A stretch of DNA of 64,000 nt from Paraglaciecola psychrophila 170 (GCF_000347635.1 NC_020514.1:1364001-1428000), one strand, 5' to 3'; shown: positions 34,252 to 43,889, counted from the stretch's first letter. Program-made: numbers and translations. Notes: a model not told the origin generated them from the letters alone.

Positions 34252-34422
34252 TTAGTTAATTTCGATCACTTCCGACGTGTCAATAGTTTGAGACGGAGTT
34301 CGCTGCTGGGCAATGGAATCAGCACCTTTTCTAGCAAACTTAGTGTTCTTCCCATTTTCTCTGGACATTGAAAAAGCGAAGAGTAAAACCAACGAGATAA
34401 CTAATAAACTGACAAGTAACAT
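34252..34422 (-). CDS. small single-pass membrane protein of unknown function
   Basis: A 56-residue reading frame with an AAAGGA ribosome site 8 bp before the ATG. The first 18 residues (LLVSLLVISLVLLFAFS) form one membrane helix; the rest is polar, with a basic stretch (RENGKNTKFARKGAD) and a Thr/Ser-rich tail ending in VIEIN. The layout of start signal, helix and clean stop supports a real small gene, but no family is recognised and no neighbour explains it. It lies between rsmE and mscS. Confidence 0.5.
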   Translation of the reverse strand: MLLVSLLVISLVLLFAFSMSRENGKNTKFARKGADSIAQQRTPSQTIDTSEVIEIN

Positions 34423-34729
34423 TTTCAATTCCTTTAAAAATATTAGAACACTTAAGATAGACGAGTTTCATTATAGCATTAATTGTTTTTATATTTAAAA
34501 CAATTGAATTAACCGATGGTACTGTGCTTAAACCTCATCTACACGAAACATAAACTAAGTAAATGACAGATTTATGAATTGCTTTAATTGAATCTAAAAT
34601 TATTAAACTAGACTGTTGTCTTATTGATAAATAAAACCTTTGTATTATTGTATTATTGTAATGGAGAACTTCATCACCGTAGTCGAATTTGGTCGTAATA
34701 TTTAATTATTAAAAAAGTTGGAGATAAAA
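34423..34729. other. intergenic region upstream of mscS
   Basis: About 300 bp of very AT-rich sequence, with no gene or strong hairpin seen. It probably holds the promoters of mscS (plus) and the small membrane protein (minus). Confidence 0.5.
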
Positions 34730-34766
34730 ATGTTTGGATTTGACACCGAAAAAATAGTCTCAGTTG

Positions 34767-35555
34767 ATGGATACCTATGTTATCCCATGGGGAATTAATA
34801 TTGTTATGGCGATCGTCATATACATTATTGGTAAGTTTATTGTTGGCATTTTAGTGAATGTCTTTGGCAAAGTGATGGCTCGTTCTGAGTATGACGAGAT
34901 GCTGATTGATTTTGTCAAAGCTATCCTTAACGCCATTTTAATGCTGTTTGTTATAGTCGCTTCACTAGATGAACTGGGGGTGAATACCACCTCAATGGTG
35001 GCTATCCTAGGCGCTGCAGGCTTAGCTATTGGTTTGTCTTTACAAGGTTCATTACAGAATTTTGCGTCAGGTGTTATGTTGCTAGTATTTAGACCGTTTA
35101 AAGCCGGTGATTTTATCGATGCGGGTGGCGAAATGGGTACTGTTAAGACTATTAGTATTTTTACTACCATGATGACAACAGGTGATAATAAACAAATTAT
35201 TGTTCCTAACGGTAAGATATACGGTGGCAACATCACTAACTTTTCAGCTAATGATACTCGCCGCGTAGATATGGTGGTGGGCATCGGTTACGACAGTGAT
35301 TTGAAAAAAGCTAAACAGATCTTAAATGAAATGGTAGCAGCAGATGAGCGCATATTAAAAGATCCAGAGCCAAAAGTTGCGGTTTCTGAGTTGGCTGACA
35401 GTAGTGTTAATTTTGTGGTGAGACCTTGGGTTGCCTCGGCAGATTACTGGGCAGTGAAGTTTGATTTTACTGAAGCGGTTAAGTTACGTTTTGACGCTGA
35501 AGGTATTTCAATTCCATTCCCACAAATGGACGTACATGTTCACAAAAACGACTAA
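34767..35555 (+). CDS. mscS: small-conductance mechanosensitive channel MscS
   Basis: A heptameric inner-membrane channel that opens on osmotic downshock. Three membrane helices are seen; the pore helix TM3 has the Gly/Ala pattern AILGAAGLAIGLSLQGSLQNFASG, followed by the beta domain (PFKAGDFIDAGG) and the alpha/beta cytosolic cage. The best start signal, GGAG before an ATG at 34730 (codons MFGFDTEKIVS), is in another frame: removing one base, such as G34763, joins it to MDTYVIPWG and gives the normal 275-residue protein. As read, translation would begin at the ATG at 34767 (or TTG 34764) without a ribosome site. The functional domains are intact, so an error or a very recent lesion is likely. 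Confidence 0.88.
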   Translation: MDTYVIPWGINIVMAIVIYIIGKFIVGILVNVFGKVMARSEYDEMLIDFVKAILNAILMLFVIVASLDELGVNTTSMVAILGAAGLAIGLSLQGSLQNFASGVMLLVFRPFKAGDFIDAGGEMGTVKTISIFTTMMTTGDNKQIIVPNGKIYGGNITNFSANDTRRVDMVVGIGYDSDLKKAKQILNEMVAADERILKDPEPKVAVSELADSSVNFVVRPWVASADYWAVKFDFTEAVKLRFDAEGISIPFPQMDVHVHKND

Positions 35556-35571
35556 GCTTTAATAGTTATAG

Positions 35572-35609
35572 AAATGCCGCTCTAGTATTAAATAGCGCGG
35601 CATTTTTTT
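35572..35609 (+). terminator. rho-independent terminator of mscS
   Basis: AAATGCCGC pairs with GCGGCATTT (one bulge, 15-base loop) followed by seven T. Confidence 0.8.
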
Positions 35610-35634
35610 GTCTGTAATTGGTCTATAAATAGAG

Positions 35635-36435
35635 CTAAATTGTACATTCGGGTTTGTTTTTTGCCATGCGATATTGTTCCATTGCTTTGGGCATATTCTG
35701 AACTAGATTTTTGATCCGCGTAGCGGGGAGAGGGTGCGTGGATAGTAATTCTGGTTGACGGTTATCGCCACTGGCTTTAGCCATATTCTGCCATAAGTTG
35801 ATTGACTGCTGAGGATCAAAGCCTGCGTTTGCCATTAAGTCTAATCCAATGAGATCCGCTTCTGATTCGTGCGTGCGACCGAATGGTAATTGAACGCCAA
35901 CTTGCACTCCTAAACCCAAGCCCGCCATGATCATATTGCTACTAGATATTTCATTAGCTTTTAACAACTGATTAGTGACTTCCATTCCCATACCGATCAG
36001 AGCACTACTCGACATTCTCTCATTACCGTGTTCAGCAATAACATGACCTACTTCATGGCCAATAACAGCAGCAAGCTGATGTTGATTTTGGCTAAGCTCA
36101 ATTAACCCGGTGTATACACCTATTTTACCCCCTGGTAAGGCAAACGCATTAATTTGCGGTGAGTCAAATACAACTAGCTCCCATTCTCCTGAAAACACTG
36201 ATTTAGGTACATGCCGTGTTATGGCGTCGGCAATACACTTCACATATTGATTAGAAACTGACTGGCTGGAAACCTTTTGTTCTGTTTTCATACTGGTAAA
36301 AGCCTGCTCGCCCATTCCTGCTAACTGTGAGCTTGAATAAAGTTTGAGTTGATTTCGGCCCAGTGGTGATTTAGCGCATGATGATAGCAAGGTCGAGACA
36401 ATAATCATTAAGCACAAGTATTGAGTACATCGCAT
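35635..36435 (-). CDS. M48 family metallopeptidase lipoprotein
   Basis: A 266-residue outer-membrane or periplasmic lipoprotein. The signal peptide ends in the lipobox LLSSC (Cys20). The zinc motif is IGHEVGHVIAEHGNERM (HExxH with Glu), and the third ligand lies in HESEADLIGLDLMANAGFDP. It resembles LoiP/YcaL-type proteases that trim outer-membrane proteins under stress. Start at 36435 gives the full signal peptide. It stands alone, convergent with mscS. Confidence 0.92.
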   Translation of the reverse strand: MRCTQYLCLMIIVSTLLSSCAKSPLGRNQLKLYSSSQLAGMGEQAFTSMKTEQKVSSQSVSNQYVKCIADAITRHVPKSVFSGEWELVVFDSPQINAFALPGGKIGVYTGLIELSQNQHQLAAVIGHEVGHVIAEHGNERMSSSALIGMGMEVTNQLLKANEISSSNMIMAGLGLGVQVGVQLPFGRTHESEADLIGLDLMANAGFDPQQSINLWQNMAKASGDNRQPELLSTHPLPATRIKNLVQNMPKAMEQYRMAKNKPECTI

Positions 36436-36992
36436 GGAATTTTTTCTATAAGTCTAATAATCAAATAATCATACCTTGATTTGAGCAATCGATTCAGTAT
36501 CTGTTTAGTTAAATTTATTTAGTAGCAGACAAGGTTTCAAGTTGAAATCTACAATCTGCACGTTTTATATTGTTGTTTTAATACTTTTATCGTTGATTTT
36601 ATTATCTATATGTACCCACTCAAGCCAAGCTTACCAGTAAGATAATAATCAATTTGTTACAGTGTTTTATGTTTTTTTAAGTAAAAGTGAGGGCATTAAT
36701 TTTAAAATATTTGTAGGCACGTGAGCTGCTAAAGAAGCAGTGGATAGGGTCCTAAATAATGCTCATTGTAATAGCTAGGTCAGATTTTCAGGAGTCAATC
36801 CTGACTGGTTGTTTATTGGGTTAATCAGAGTTTTTTGTCCGAGTTTATTAAAGTTTGAAACTGTTGACTTAGGACGTGAAGCCGTCGTTAGCCGTTAGAG
36901 TTATGTTAGTGTATTTTTTACCCAAACCTATCATTAGCAACGTTCACTATCAGACAGGGTTGTGCTAACAAACGTCTACCTGACACCTTGTT
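36436..36992. other. intergenic region, nothing recognised
   Basis: About 560 bp between the M48 gene and fecR, both on the minus strand. No coding stretch is convincing on either strand. A GC-richer island near 36870-36980 lies just beyond the fecR stop but does not form an obvious terminator. Confidence 0.5.
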
Positions 36993-38123
36993 CTATAATA
37001 AGTCAATGCTAACTTTATTAAGGCCTTGTTTTTGAATTTTTGCTTTGCCAGAACTTTTTAAGAATTCAAGTAATGAATTTGGATCGTTACTTTCAAATAT
37101 ACCCGAAATTGGTAGGCGAGATAAAACCTCAGACTCAATTGATATTTGAAGGAGGTTGTAGCGATTAAACTCAAAGATTACATCTTTTAGAATATCATTT
37201 TTAAATATTAATTTGCGTTGTTTCCATGATGTTTTGTTATCTAAGTCGGCGTTAATATCAGTAGTGATGACACCATTGGGTTGAACTGACGCTTCTTGAC
37301 CGACAGACACAATAAGAGTTTTTGTCGAATTAAAATCTAAATCGCTGTTATCTGCTAACCTCAATGTATCTTTTTTGATAACAAGTTTTTCATTGTTAGT
37401 CGCTTGGTTGGTCAAGGCTACTTCACCAGTAATAACGGTAAGTTCTATTTTTCCTCGATTGTTTCTAACGTTAAATTCTGTTCCTAACGCTTGAAACATC
37501 ACCCCGCCAACCCATACTCTAAAGGGTTTTTCAGGATTATGAGCTACTTTAAATATTGCTTCACCTTGGTATAAATATATATTTCTAAAATGCGAATTAT
37601 AGTCAATATCTATATTAGTTAAGGTATTTAAATAAACAATTGAGCCATCACTTAATGTGACGCTTCTTTGCTCACCTAATACGGTTGTATACTTGTTTGA
37701 GGTGTCTGAGTTGACGATGTTAACGTTATTTTCGGATGAATAATTTAAATCGTACAAGCTGAACAAGCTAAGTGCCACACTTGCCGCTAGAGCTATCCAT
37801 ACTTTGCTCATTCTTTTTTTATGAGTGTTTTTTTCTATTAACGAAGTGTTTTCCCCGACGTTATCTAGGGACAAAACATCAAAAGTTGGCACGTTTATTT
37901 TCTCAATTAATGTGTTTAATGATATTTTTTTATCGATATCAATACCTTCTAACATATCAAAAATAGCACAAGCATGTAAAAACTCTTCAACGTGTACAGG
38001 GCTTTTAAGTAACCAAAGAGTTAATTCATTTTTTTGTTTGGTACTAAGCTCGCCATCATCATGTAATACCGCCCAATGACTTGCTTGTTCAATGATATGG
38101 TTATTCTCGTTAGTATTGTTCAT
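36993..38123 (-). CDS. fecR: FecR family anti-sigma factor / sigma regulator
   Basis: A 376-residue inner-membrane sensor. The N-terminal cytosolic part has the FecR anti-sigma pattern (ASHWAVLHDDGELS and LTLWLLKSPVHVEEF), one membrane helix near residues 110-126 (VWIALAASVALSLFSLY), then the periplasmic FecR domain with RSVTLSDGSIVYLNTLTN and FRVWVGGVMFQALGTEFNV, and a C-terminal STN-like part. It passes the signal from the TonB receptor to the ECF sigma factor. The ATG at 38123 overlaps the end of the sigma gene; a longer frame to 38162 starts deep inside it and is unlikely. Confidence 0.9.
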   Translation of the reverse strand: MNNTNENNHIIEQASHWAVLHDDGELSTKQKNELTLWLLKSPVHVEEFLHACAIFDMLEGIDIDKKISLNTLIEKINVPTFDVLSLDNVGENTSLIEKNTHKKRMSKVWIALAASVALSLFSLYDLNYSSENNVNIVNSDTSNKYTTVLGEQRSVTLSDGSIVYLNTLTNIDIDYNSHFRNIYLYQGEAIFKVAHNPEKPFRVWVGGVMFQALGTEFNVRNNRGKIELTVITGEVALTNQATNNEKLVIKKDTLRLADNSDLDFNSTKTLIVSVGQEASVQPNGVITTDINADLDNKTSWKQRKLIFKNDILKDVIFEFNRYNLLQISIESEVLSRLPISGIFESNDPNSLLEFLKSSGKAKIQKQGLNKVSIDLL

Positions 38124-38652
38124 GATGGTCGCCCATGCTGTGTGCTTTTCGACATTCAGCAACAGCTCTTGTTAAATATTTTCTTACTGTATGAATGGAA
38201 ATCCCGAGTTTATTCGCAATCTCCATATGCTTTAAGCCATCTCGTTTTCTCATCAGCAAAACTGTTTGATACATAAGGGGAAGCTCTTTAATAATTTTAT
38301 CTAGATCTATGATCGCCTTTGCAGTTTCGTAGTCCATATGAGGTTCATCAGTTGAAGGGATATCTTCTACTTCTTCAAAAGGGTAAGTCTTCTTTTCAGC
38401 ACTACGATCACTTTTAATTCGCGTCTCGTAGACAAGGTTTGCTGCAATACGAAAAAGATAAGCCTTTGGCTGTTCAATTAAATCAGTTCGTTCCACTCGA
38501 ATAAGCCTGAGATAAGCTTCTTGTGATAGGTCTTGGGCTTGTTGTTTATTGGAAGAACGGCGAAGTAGAAAGGCAAACAATTCTTTATATGAACTATCGT
38601 ATAGCCCTTTAATAAAACTGCTGTGTTTATTTATGGTCTGTTTAGTCATCAA
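38110..38652 (-). CDS. fecI: ECF sigma factor, FecI type
   Basis: A 180-residue sigma-70 family factor with region 2 (YKELFAFLLRRSSNKQQAQDLSQEAYLRLIR) and region 4 (ELPLMYQTVLLMRKRDGLKHMEIANKLGISIHTVRKYLTRA). The arrangement sigma-fecR-(divergent) receptor marks a cell-surface signalling system that induces its own receptor. The start at 38652 has two adjacent ATGs. Its C-terminus overlaps the fecR start by 14 bp. Confidence 0.92.
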   Translation of the reverse strand: MMTKQTINKHSSFIKGLYDSSYKELFAFLLRRSSNKQQAQDLSQEAYLRLIRVERTDLIEQPKAYLFRIAANLVYETRIKSDRSAEKKTYPFEEVEDIPSTDEPHMDYETAKAIIDLDKIIKELPLMYQTVLLMRKRDGLKHMEIANKLGISIHTVRKYLTRAVAECRKAHSMGDHHEQY

Positions 38653-38926
38653 TTCTTATTTCATCAAAATATTTATAGACAAATTTATTATTGTGTTGGT
38701 TTTAGAATTAGGCTTCTTGTTTTCAAATGGGCTCAATCGGCTACATAATAGCTATATACAATAAGAGTCTTGTTAGATAAAAGTTAGGTACAAAAAATAA
38801 ATAGAAATTAAATTTGTACCTAAAAATGATTTGTTGTAACTCTTCTATTAATGAGTGAATAAAACATCAAACTAAATCGATATTAAATAAAGATAAGACA
38901 AATTGCATAGCTTTAGGAGACTTAAC

Positions 38927-41554
38927 ATGAAAAAACAAGCACCAATGTGGAAAAAGAAGCCGATATTATTGTCTATTTTATTATCTTTTACAGGTAATCT
39001 CACCGTTGCAATGGAAGCCAGTGCTCAAGCACCAGAAAATCAAATTACAGTCAAAGTTGAAGCAGTCACCCTTGATGATGCATTGCAAAGTGTCGCTAAA
39101 CAGTTTGGAAAACAAATTGTGTTTTTTTCCGATATAGCTAAAGGAATAAAAGCACAACCATTTATCGGCCTCCATACCGAGCAAGAAGCATTGAATATAC
39201 TGCTTAAAAATACTGAGCTTCAATTTCGCTATATTAATGACAAAACGATAGCGATTGAAAAGATTGAAAGTAAAAAAAATCTAAAGGCGTCAGTGAAGCC
39301 TTTCAGTAGCGAACAGCAAAATGCATCTGACGAAAATAGTGAGAATGTATCAACATCGAATAACCAGAATGTTAATGCAAATAAGAAAGTATTAGAAAAA
39401 ATTATTGTTACCGCCCAGCGTCGAACTCAAAATCTACAAGAAGTGCCAATTTCAGTTTCAGTGATTAAAGGTGATTTGCTAGATAGCATAAGTGCAAATG
39501 GTGGCGATATTCGTTTTATGTCCGCGCGAATACCTAGTTTGAAAATTGAATCTTCATTTGGGCGTTCTTTTCCTCGTTTTTATATGCGCGGTTTAGGTAA
39601 TCAAGATTTTGATTTAAACGCTTCTCAACCAGTGTCATTAATTTATGATGGTGTTGTTCAGGAAAATCCTATTTTAAAAGGGTTTCCAGTCTTTGACGTT
39701 GAAAGCATTGAGGCTTTACGTGGTCCACAAGGGACGTTGTTTGGTCGTAATACCCCTGCGGGCTTAGTTAAATTCACATCTAAACGTCCTACCCAAGACT
39801 TTGAAGGATATTTTACAACGTCAATTGGTTCTTTAAACACTTGGTCTACTCAAGCCGCTATTAGTGGAGGCATAACGGATACAGTATCAGTACGTTTATC
39901 GTTATTAAACCAAACGCGCGATGATTGGATTGATACAAAAGCACCAGGATTCGAGCAGAAAAATATTTTAGGCGGTTATGAAGACCGTGCAGTCAAATTT
40001 CAAGTTTTGTATGAGCCTACTGAAAATTTTTCAGCGCTACTTAATTATCATGCCCGTGACTTAGATGGTACACCGACAGTATTCCGCGCTAGTGCAATAA
40101 AACCAGGAACTAACGACTTTCAAGCTGGTTTTGACCGTGATGTTATTTATCACGACGCAGCTCAAAGAGCTACCCAGACTGTTAAAGTCGATGGTGGAAG
40201 TTTGAAGATGGAATATGTGGGAACTGATCATACGTATACCTCTGTTACTGGTTACGAATCAGTTGAAATGTTCTCTAGAGCTGATGTTGACGGCGGTTAT
40301 CGAGTGAGTAGTTTTGGTGATCCTTCCGGTTATATGGGCGAATTAGGTACAGTGCCGCGCTTCTCTGTAGAAAGTGCTGATGGTATTCCAGACCACAGTC
40401 AGATAACACAGGAATTCCGTCTTGCCTCAAACGAGTTAGGTCAATTTGATTATCAAGCCGGTTTTTTCCTTTACGCTGAAGATTTAGACATAGATACGTT
40501 GCAGTACAATGAAGATGGCAACATTAAGCGTTATTTAACCCAAAAACAAAAAACTGATGCTTGGGCCTTATTTGCTTCTGGAGATTATGATCTTACTGAA
40601 GAAGTGAAAATAACAGGTGGTATTCGTTATTCAAAAGATAAAAAAGATTATGTAGCACAACGTATAGTTTCAACAGGGAGTGATGGCCTTTTTTTTGACC
40701 CGTTTTATGCAAACCCTGAAGATTCTGCTGTCAGCTGGGATTTAAGTGCGAGTTATAAATATACAAACGATATAAATTTATATACCCGAATGTCTAAAGG
40801 ATTTAGAGCACCGAGTATTCAAGGCCGTATTGTTAGTGGAAATAATCCTACGCTGAGTATTGCTGATTCAGAAACTATCCATTCTATTGAGGTCGGTACC
40901 AAGTCTGATTTATTAGATGGTGCTGCACGTGTTAATTTTGATGTTTTCTACTTTCAAATGAATGATCAACAAATGACAGCACAATCTTCATTTGATGAAG
41001 GTGCGGCTAAAGAATTATTGAACTTAGATAAAACTGTAGGTTATGGTTTTGAAGTTGATACTGAATACGCTGTCACAGCTGACTTATTAGTGTCATTAGG
41101 TCTGAGCTATAACAATACTGAAATTAAAGATAGTCAGGTGGCGATTTCAACATGTGACTTTTGTATCGTCCGTAATACAGTTAATGAAGATGGCTTAATT
41201 GGTGTGGATGGTTTGTCCTTACCTCGTGCTCCAGAGTGGATTGGCAATTTTACTCTGCGCTATAGTAAACCATTAGGTGATGGTGAATTTTATGTTTATA
41301 CCGATTGGTCATACGCCAGTTCAGTACAATTTTCACTAATTGACGCAGTTGAAATGAAACAAGACCCATATCTTGAAGGTGGTATACGTGCTGGTTATAA
41401 CTGGTATGTAAACGAGTATAAGCTAGAAGTCGCTGCTTTTGGTCGTAATATTACTGATGAAAGGTCGTTAATAGGAGGGTTAACGATTAATAACCTCGCG
41501 GGCATTGTGAATGATGGTAGGTTTTGGGGAGCTGAATTTAAAATTAACTTTTAA
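38927..41554 (+). CDS. TonB-dependent receptor with signalling STN domain
   Basis: An 875-residue outer-membrane receptor. After a signal peptide (about 1-34) comes an STN domain (about 38-110, ITVKVEAVTLDDALQSVAKQ), the piece that contacts FecR. A Ser/Asn-rich linker follows, then the plug with the TonB-box-like KIIVTAQRR and QEVPISVSV, and a beta barrel with the usual aromatic C-terminal strand (WGAEFKINF). The ATG at 38927 has AGGAG at 7 bp; a frame to 38903 is less likely. It is divergent from fecIR and is followed by an exported amidohydrolase. The barrel is of the general Alteromonadales/sphingomonad type, so iron-siderophore specificity is not implied. Confidence 0.92.
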   Translation: MKKQAPMWKKKPILLSILLSFTGNLTVAMEASAQAPENQITVKVEAVTLDDALQSVAKQFGKQIVFFSDIAKGIKAQPFIGLHTEQEALNILLKNTELQFRYINDKTIAIEKIESKKNLKASVKPFSSEQQNASDENSENVSTSNNQNVNANKKVLEKIIVTAQRRTQNLQEVPISVSVIKGDLLDSISANGGDIRFMSARIPSLKIESSFGRSFPRFYMRGLGNQDFDLNASQPVSLIYDGVVQENPILKGFPVFDVESIEALRGPQGTLFGRNTPAGLVKFTSKRPTQDFEGYFTTSIGSLNTWSTQAAISGGITDTVSVRLSLLNQTRDDWIDTKAPGFEQKNILGGYEDRAVKFQVLYEPTENFSALLNYHARDLDGTPTVFRASAIKPGTNDFQAGFDRDVIYHDAAQRATQTVKVDGGSLKMEYVGTDHTYTSVTGYESVEMFSRADVDGGYRVSSFGDPSGYMGELGTVPRFSVESADGIPDHSQITQEFRLASNELGQFDYQAGFFLYAEDLDIDTLQYNEDGNIKRYLTQKQKTDAWALFASGDYDLTEEVKITGGIRYSKDKKDYVAQRIVSTGSDGLFFDPFYANPEDSAVSWDLSASYKYTNDINLYTRMSKGFRAPSIQGRIVSGNNPTLSIADSETIHSIEVGTKSDLLDGAARVNFDVFYFQMNDQQMTAQSSFDEGAAKELLNLDKTVGYGFEVDTEYAVTADLLVSLGLSYNNTEIKDSQVAISTCDFCIVRNTVNEDGLIGVDGLSLPRAPEWIGNFTLRYSKPLGDGEFYVYTDWSYASSVQFSLIDAVEMKQDPYLEGGIRAGYNWYVNEYKLEVAAFGRNITDERSLIGGLTINNLAGIVNDGRFWGAEFKINF

Positions 41555-41594
41555 ACATAGGCTTAGCCACTTACTCCCTGCTTTTATTGATGAT

Positions 41595-41627
41595 TTCTGG
41601 TACTTATCACTATGCTAAGTACCAGAA
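41595..41627. promoter_or_regulatory. 33-bp hairpin between receptor and amidohydrolase genes
   Basis: Perfect 12-bp arms TTCTGGTACTTA and TAAGTACCAGAA with a 9-base loop, followed after about 9 bp by six T. It lies 41 bp after the receptor stop and 41 bp before the amidohydrolase ATG. It could be a partial terminator or attenuator, or an mRNA-processing hairpin that sets different expression of the two genes. Confidence 0.55.
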
Positions 41628-41667
41628 TCATATGGGTTTTTTAACGAATTAATGAAGGCTTAATAAG

Positions 41668-43074
41668 ATGAGATTGAACTGCTTCAGCATATATTCACCT
41701 ATAATTGCATTGTTTATATCAACCATGTCTTTTGCCGGACAAACGGTTGATATTCTGCTCATTAATGCACACTTACTCACTATGGACGCAAAATTAACCC
41801 AGTACCCTCGAGGTTTTATTGCTATAAAAGGAAACGAGATTGTTGGGTTAGGGCCACAGGCACAAGCAAAGCAATTCTCTGCTGATAAAACATTGGATCT
41901 TGATGGTGATTTAGTTCTTCCCGGATTTATTAATACACATACACATGTTTCAATGACCCTTTTTCGTTCCCTCGGTGATGATGTAAATGACCGTCTACAT
42001 AGTTATATTTTCCCATTAGAAAAAGAGTTTGTTTCACGCGAAATGGTCTATCTAGGCGCGGAGTTAGGTAATTTAGAAATGTTAAAAGGAGGTGTGACGA
42101 CTTTCGCGGATATGTATTATTTTGAAGATGAAGTGGCTAAAGCCGTTGACCAAATTGGCTTGAGAGCTGTACTTGGTCAGACAGTCATAAAATATCCGCA
42201 AGCAGACGCTAAAAACGCCACGGAAGGGATTGCTTATGCAGAAAGTTTCATCAAGAAATACCTACATCACCCCCGCATTACCCCCGCTTTTGCACCTCAT
42301 GCACCTTATACAAACAGTACCGAAGATTTACAAAAAATAGCTAAGTTAGCATTGTTTTATAATGTTCCGGTGTTGACACATTTGGCTGAATCTAAGAAAG
42401 AGCAAGCTGAAATAGCTCAACGGTCTGATGGTTTATCACCTATTGCTTATTTAGATAAAATTGGTGTGTTAAATAATAATTTAATCGGTGCGCATGTCAT
42501 TTTGGCTAATGAAAATGATATTACATTATTAAAAACACATCACGTAGGTGTCGCTCATAATATTAGCGCTAATATTAAATCAGCTAAGGGTGTTGCGCCT
42601 ATAGTTGAAATGCTAAAACAGGGTGTTGATGTAGGTTTAGGTACTGACGGCCCGATGTCAGGTAATACCATTAGTTTAATTGATGAACTTAATCAAGTCG
42701 CAAAAATTCATAAACTGTGGAACAAAGATCGTAGTGTTATGGCAGCCGTTGATGTAATTAAGATGGCAACTATTGGTGGCGCTAAGGTGCTGAATCTTGA
42801 TGATAAAGTAGGCTCTTTAGAAATAGGTAAATTAGCTGACATTATTGTTTTTGATACTAAATCACCCAATATGACTCCGATATATAACCCTTACTCAGTC
42901 TTAGTTTATTCCGCTTATGCCACTGACGTTAAACATAGTATTGTTGACGGTCAGTTACTAATGGAAAACCGTAAGGCACTGACCGTCGATGAACATGATG
43001 TAATAAAACGAGCCAATGAATTTAGTGAGAAAGTGAAAGCGTCACTAATTAGCCAAGGGAAATCAATTTTGTAA
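41668..43074 (+). CDS. exported amidohydrolase (MtaD/TrzA-like deaminase family)
   Basis: A 468-residue metal-dependent amidohydrolase of the cytosine deaminase-like group (SAH/methylthioadenosine deaminase, guanine deaminase, triazine hydrolases). Metal ligands are seen in GFINTHTHVSM (HxH), LTHLAESK and GAHVILANEND (His), and GLGTDGPMSGN (Asp). A clear signal peptide (about 1-23, ending SFAGQ) is unusual, since most relatives are cytosolic. It follows the TonB receptor by 113 bp, so it probably acts in the periplasm on the imported compound, likely an amino-substituted purine or other N-heterocycle. The substrate is not determinable from sequence. Confidence 0.85.
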   Translation: MRLNCFSIYSPIIALFISTMSFAGQTVDILLINAHLLTMDAKLTQYPRGFIAIKGNEIVGLGPQAQAKQFSADKTLDLDGDLVLPGFINTHTHVSMTLFRSLGDDVNDRLHSYIFPLEKEFVSREMVYLGAELGNLEMLKGGVTTFADMYYFEDEVAKAVDQIGLRAVLGQTVIKYPQADAKNATEGIAYAESFIKKYLHHPRITPAFAPHAPYTNSTEDLQKIAKLALFYNVPVLTHLAESKKEQAEIAQRSDGLSPIAYLDKIGVLNNNLIGAHVILANENDITLLKTHHVGVAHNISANIKSAKGVAPIVEMLKQGVDVGLGTDGPMSGNTISLIDELNQVAKIHKLWNKDRSVMAAVDVIKMATIGGAKVLNLDDKVGSLEIGKLADIIVFDTKSPNMTPIYNPYSVLVYSAYATDVKHSIVDGQLLMENRKALTVDEHDVIKRANEFSEKVKASLISQGKSIL

Positions 43075-43889
43075 ACATTACTGCTTTTTTCTTGTTGCAA
43101 TTATGTGTAAATGACATGGGCATATACGTCATATCTGGTGCCACAAAACTACAGTAAATGTCCTGGCAATAAACTCAGGCTTGTCTATGGTTATTGAAAG
43201 ATAAATTTAAGCGCGGTAGATGCGGCATGCACAGATATATCTAAATCTAAACACACCTTAACCATTTAAATAGAAACCATATGATTACTCCGAGCCATTT
43301 TTTCAAGATGATGTTATCAACGTTCCAAAAATTTCAAACATCATAGATATAAGCACTTTTTATAATAATGGTAAGTTCATTCATGGCCATATCTTGGTTG
43401 ATATTTCGACGTAATATGGGTAAGAGTTTACGGTTGATTTTCGTAGGTATTCTATTATTTAAGATGCGTTATAGTGTCTCAATTTTTATGCTAAGGGTAA
43501 TAAATAGGATAATATAGAGCGTAATAAGTATCGCAGCGGCGGATTAGATTTTTATAGTTGCGGTTATCACTGTCAATGACAACACTAGCTAGCCTGACTG
43601 CGATGCTCATAGGATTAACTGTCATAAGTGCAGGTAAGTATAGGCATCACTAGACTAATACTGTTAAGAAGAAACGTATCTTGTCCTTTCAACATCTAGT
43701 GCGACGTGTAGTAAAAAATACCTGCTTTAAATCACACAAACAGCACTTAATTAATGCTATCGAAAAACTTCAGCAAGGTATCTTGATGGCATGTGTCGAA
43801 GTTTAATCATTTAGGGGGGCTCTTTCTCAGGTTAGACGTTAGATAGGTAGAGGTGGAAATACTGCCAAGTTAATTTTTCAGTTTTTCCC
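43075..43889. other. long intergenic region with gene debris
   Basis: About 815 bp without an intact gene. A stretch at 43394-43530 on the plus strand reads a short membrane-like peptide (WLIFRRNMGKSLRLIFVGILL), and 43576-43806 reads a second membrane-helix peptide with an in-frame TAG. Both look like decayed fragments of membrane proteins. Confidence 0.4.
43576..43806 (+). pseudogene. possible fragment of a membrane protein with an in-frame stop
   Basis: Seventy-six codons in one frame: an ATG, a membrane helix (LASLTAMLIGLTVISAG), a TAG at 43651-43653, then a basic, coding-like tail (KKRILSFQHLVRRVVKNT and SHKQHLINAIEKLQQGI) to a TAA. I cannot assign a family. It may be chance openness, but the composition after the stop looks protein-like. 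Confidence 0.25.

Noticed and set aside
38903..38926. Upstream start for the TonB receptor
   Set aside because: The ATG at 38927 has AGGAG at 7 bp and begins a proper signal peptide; the upstream codon has no ribosome site.
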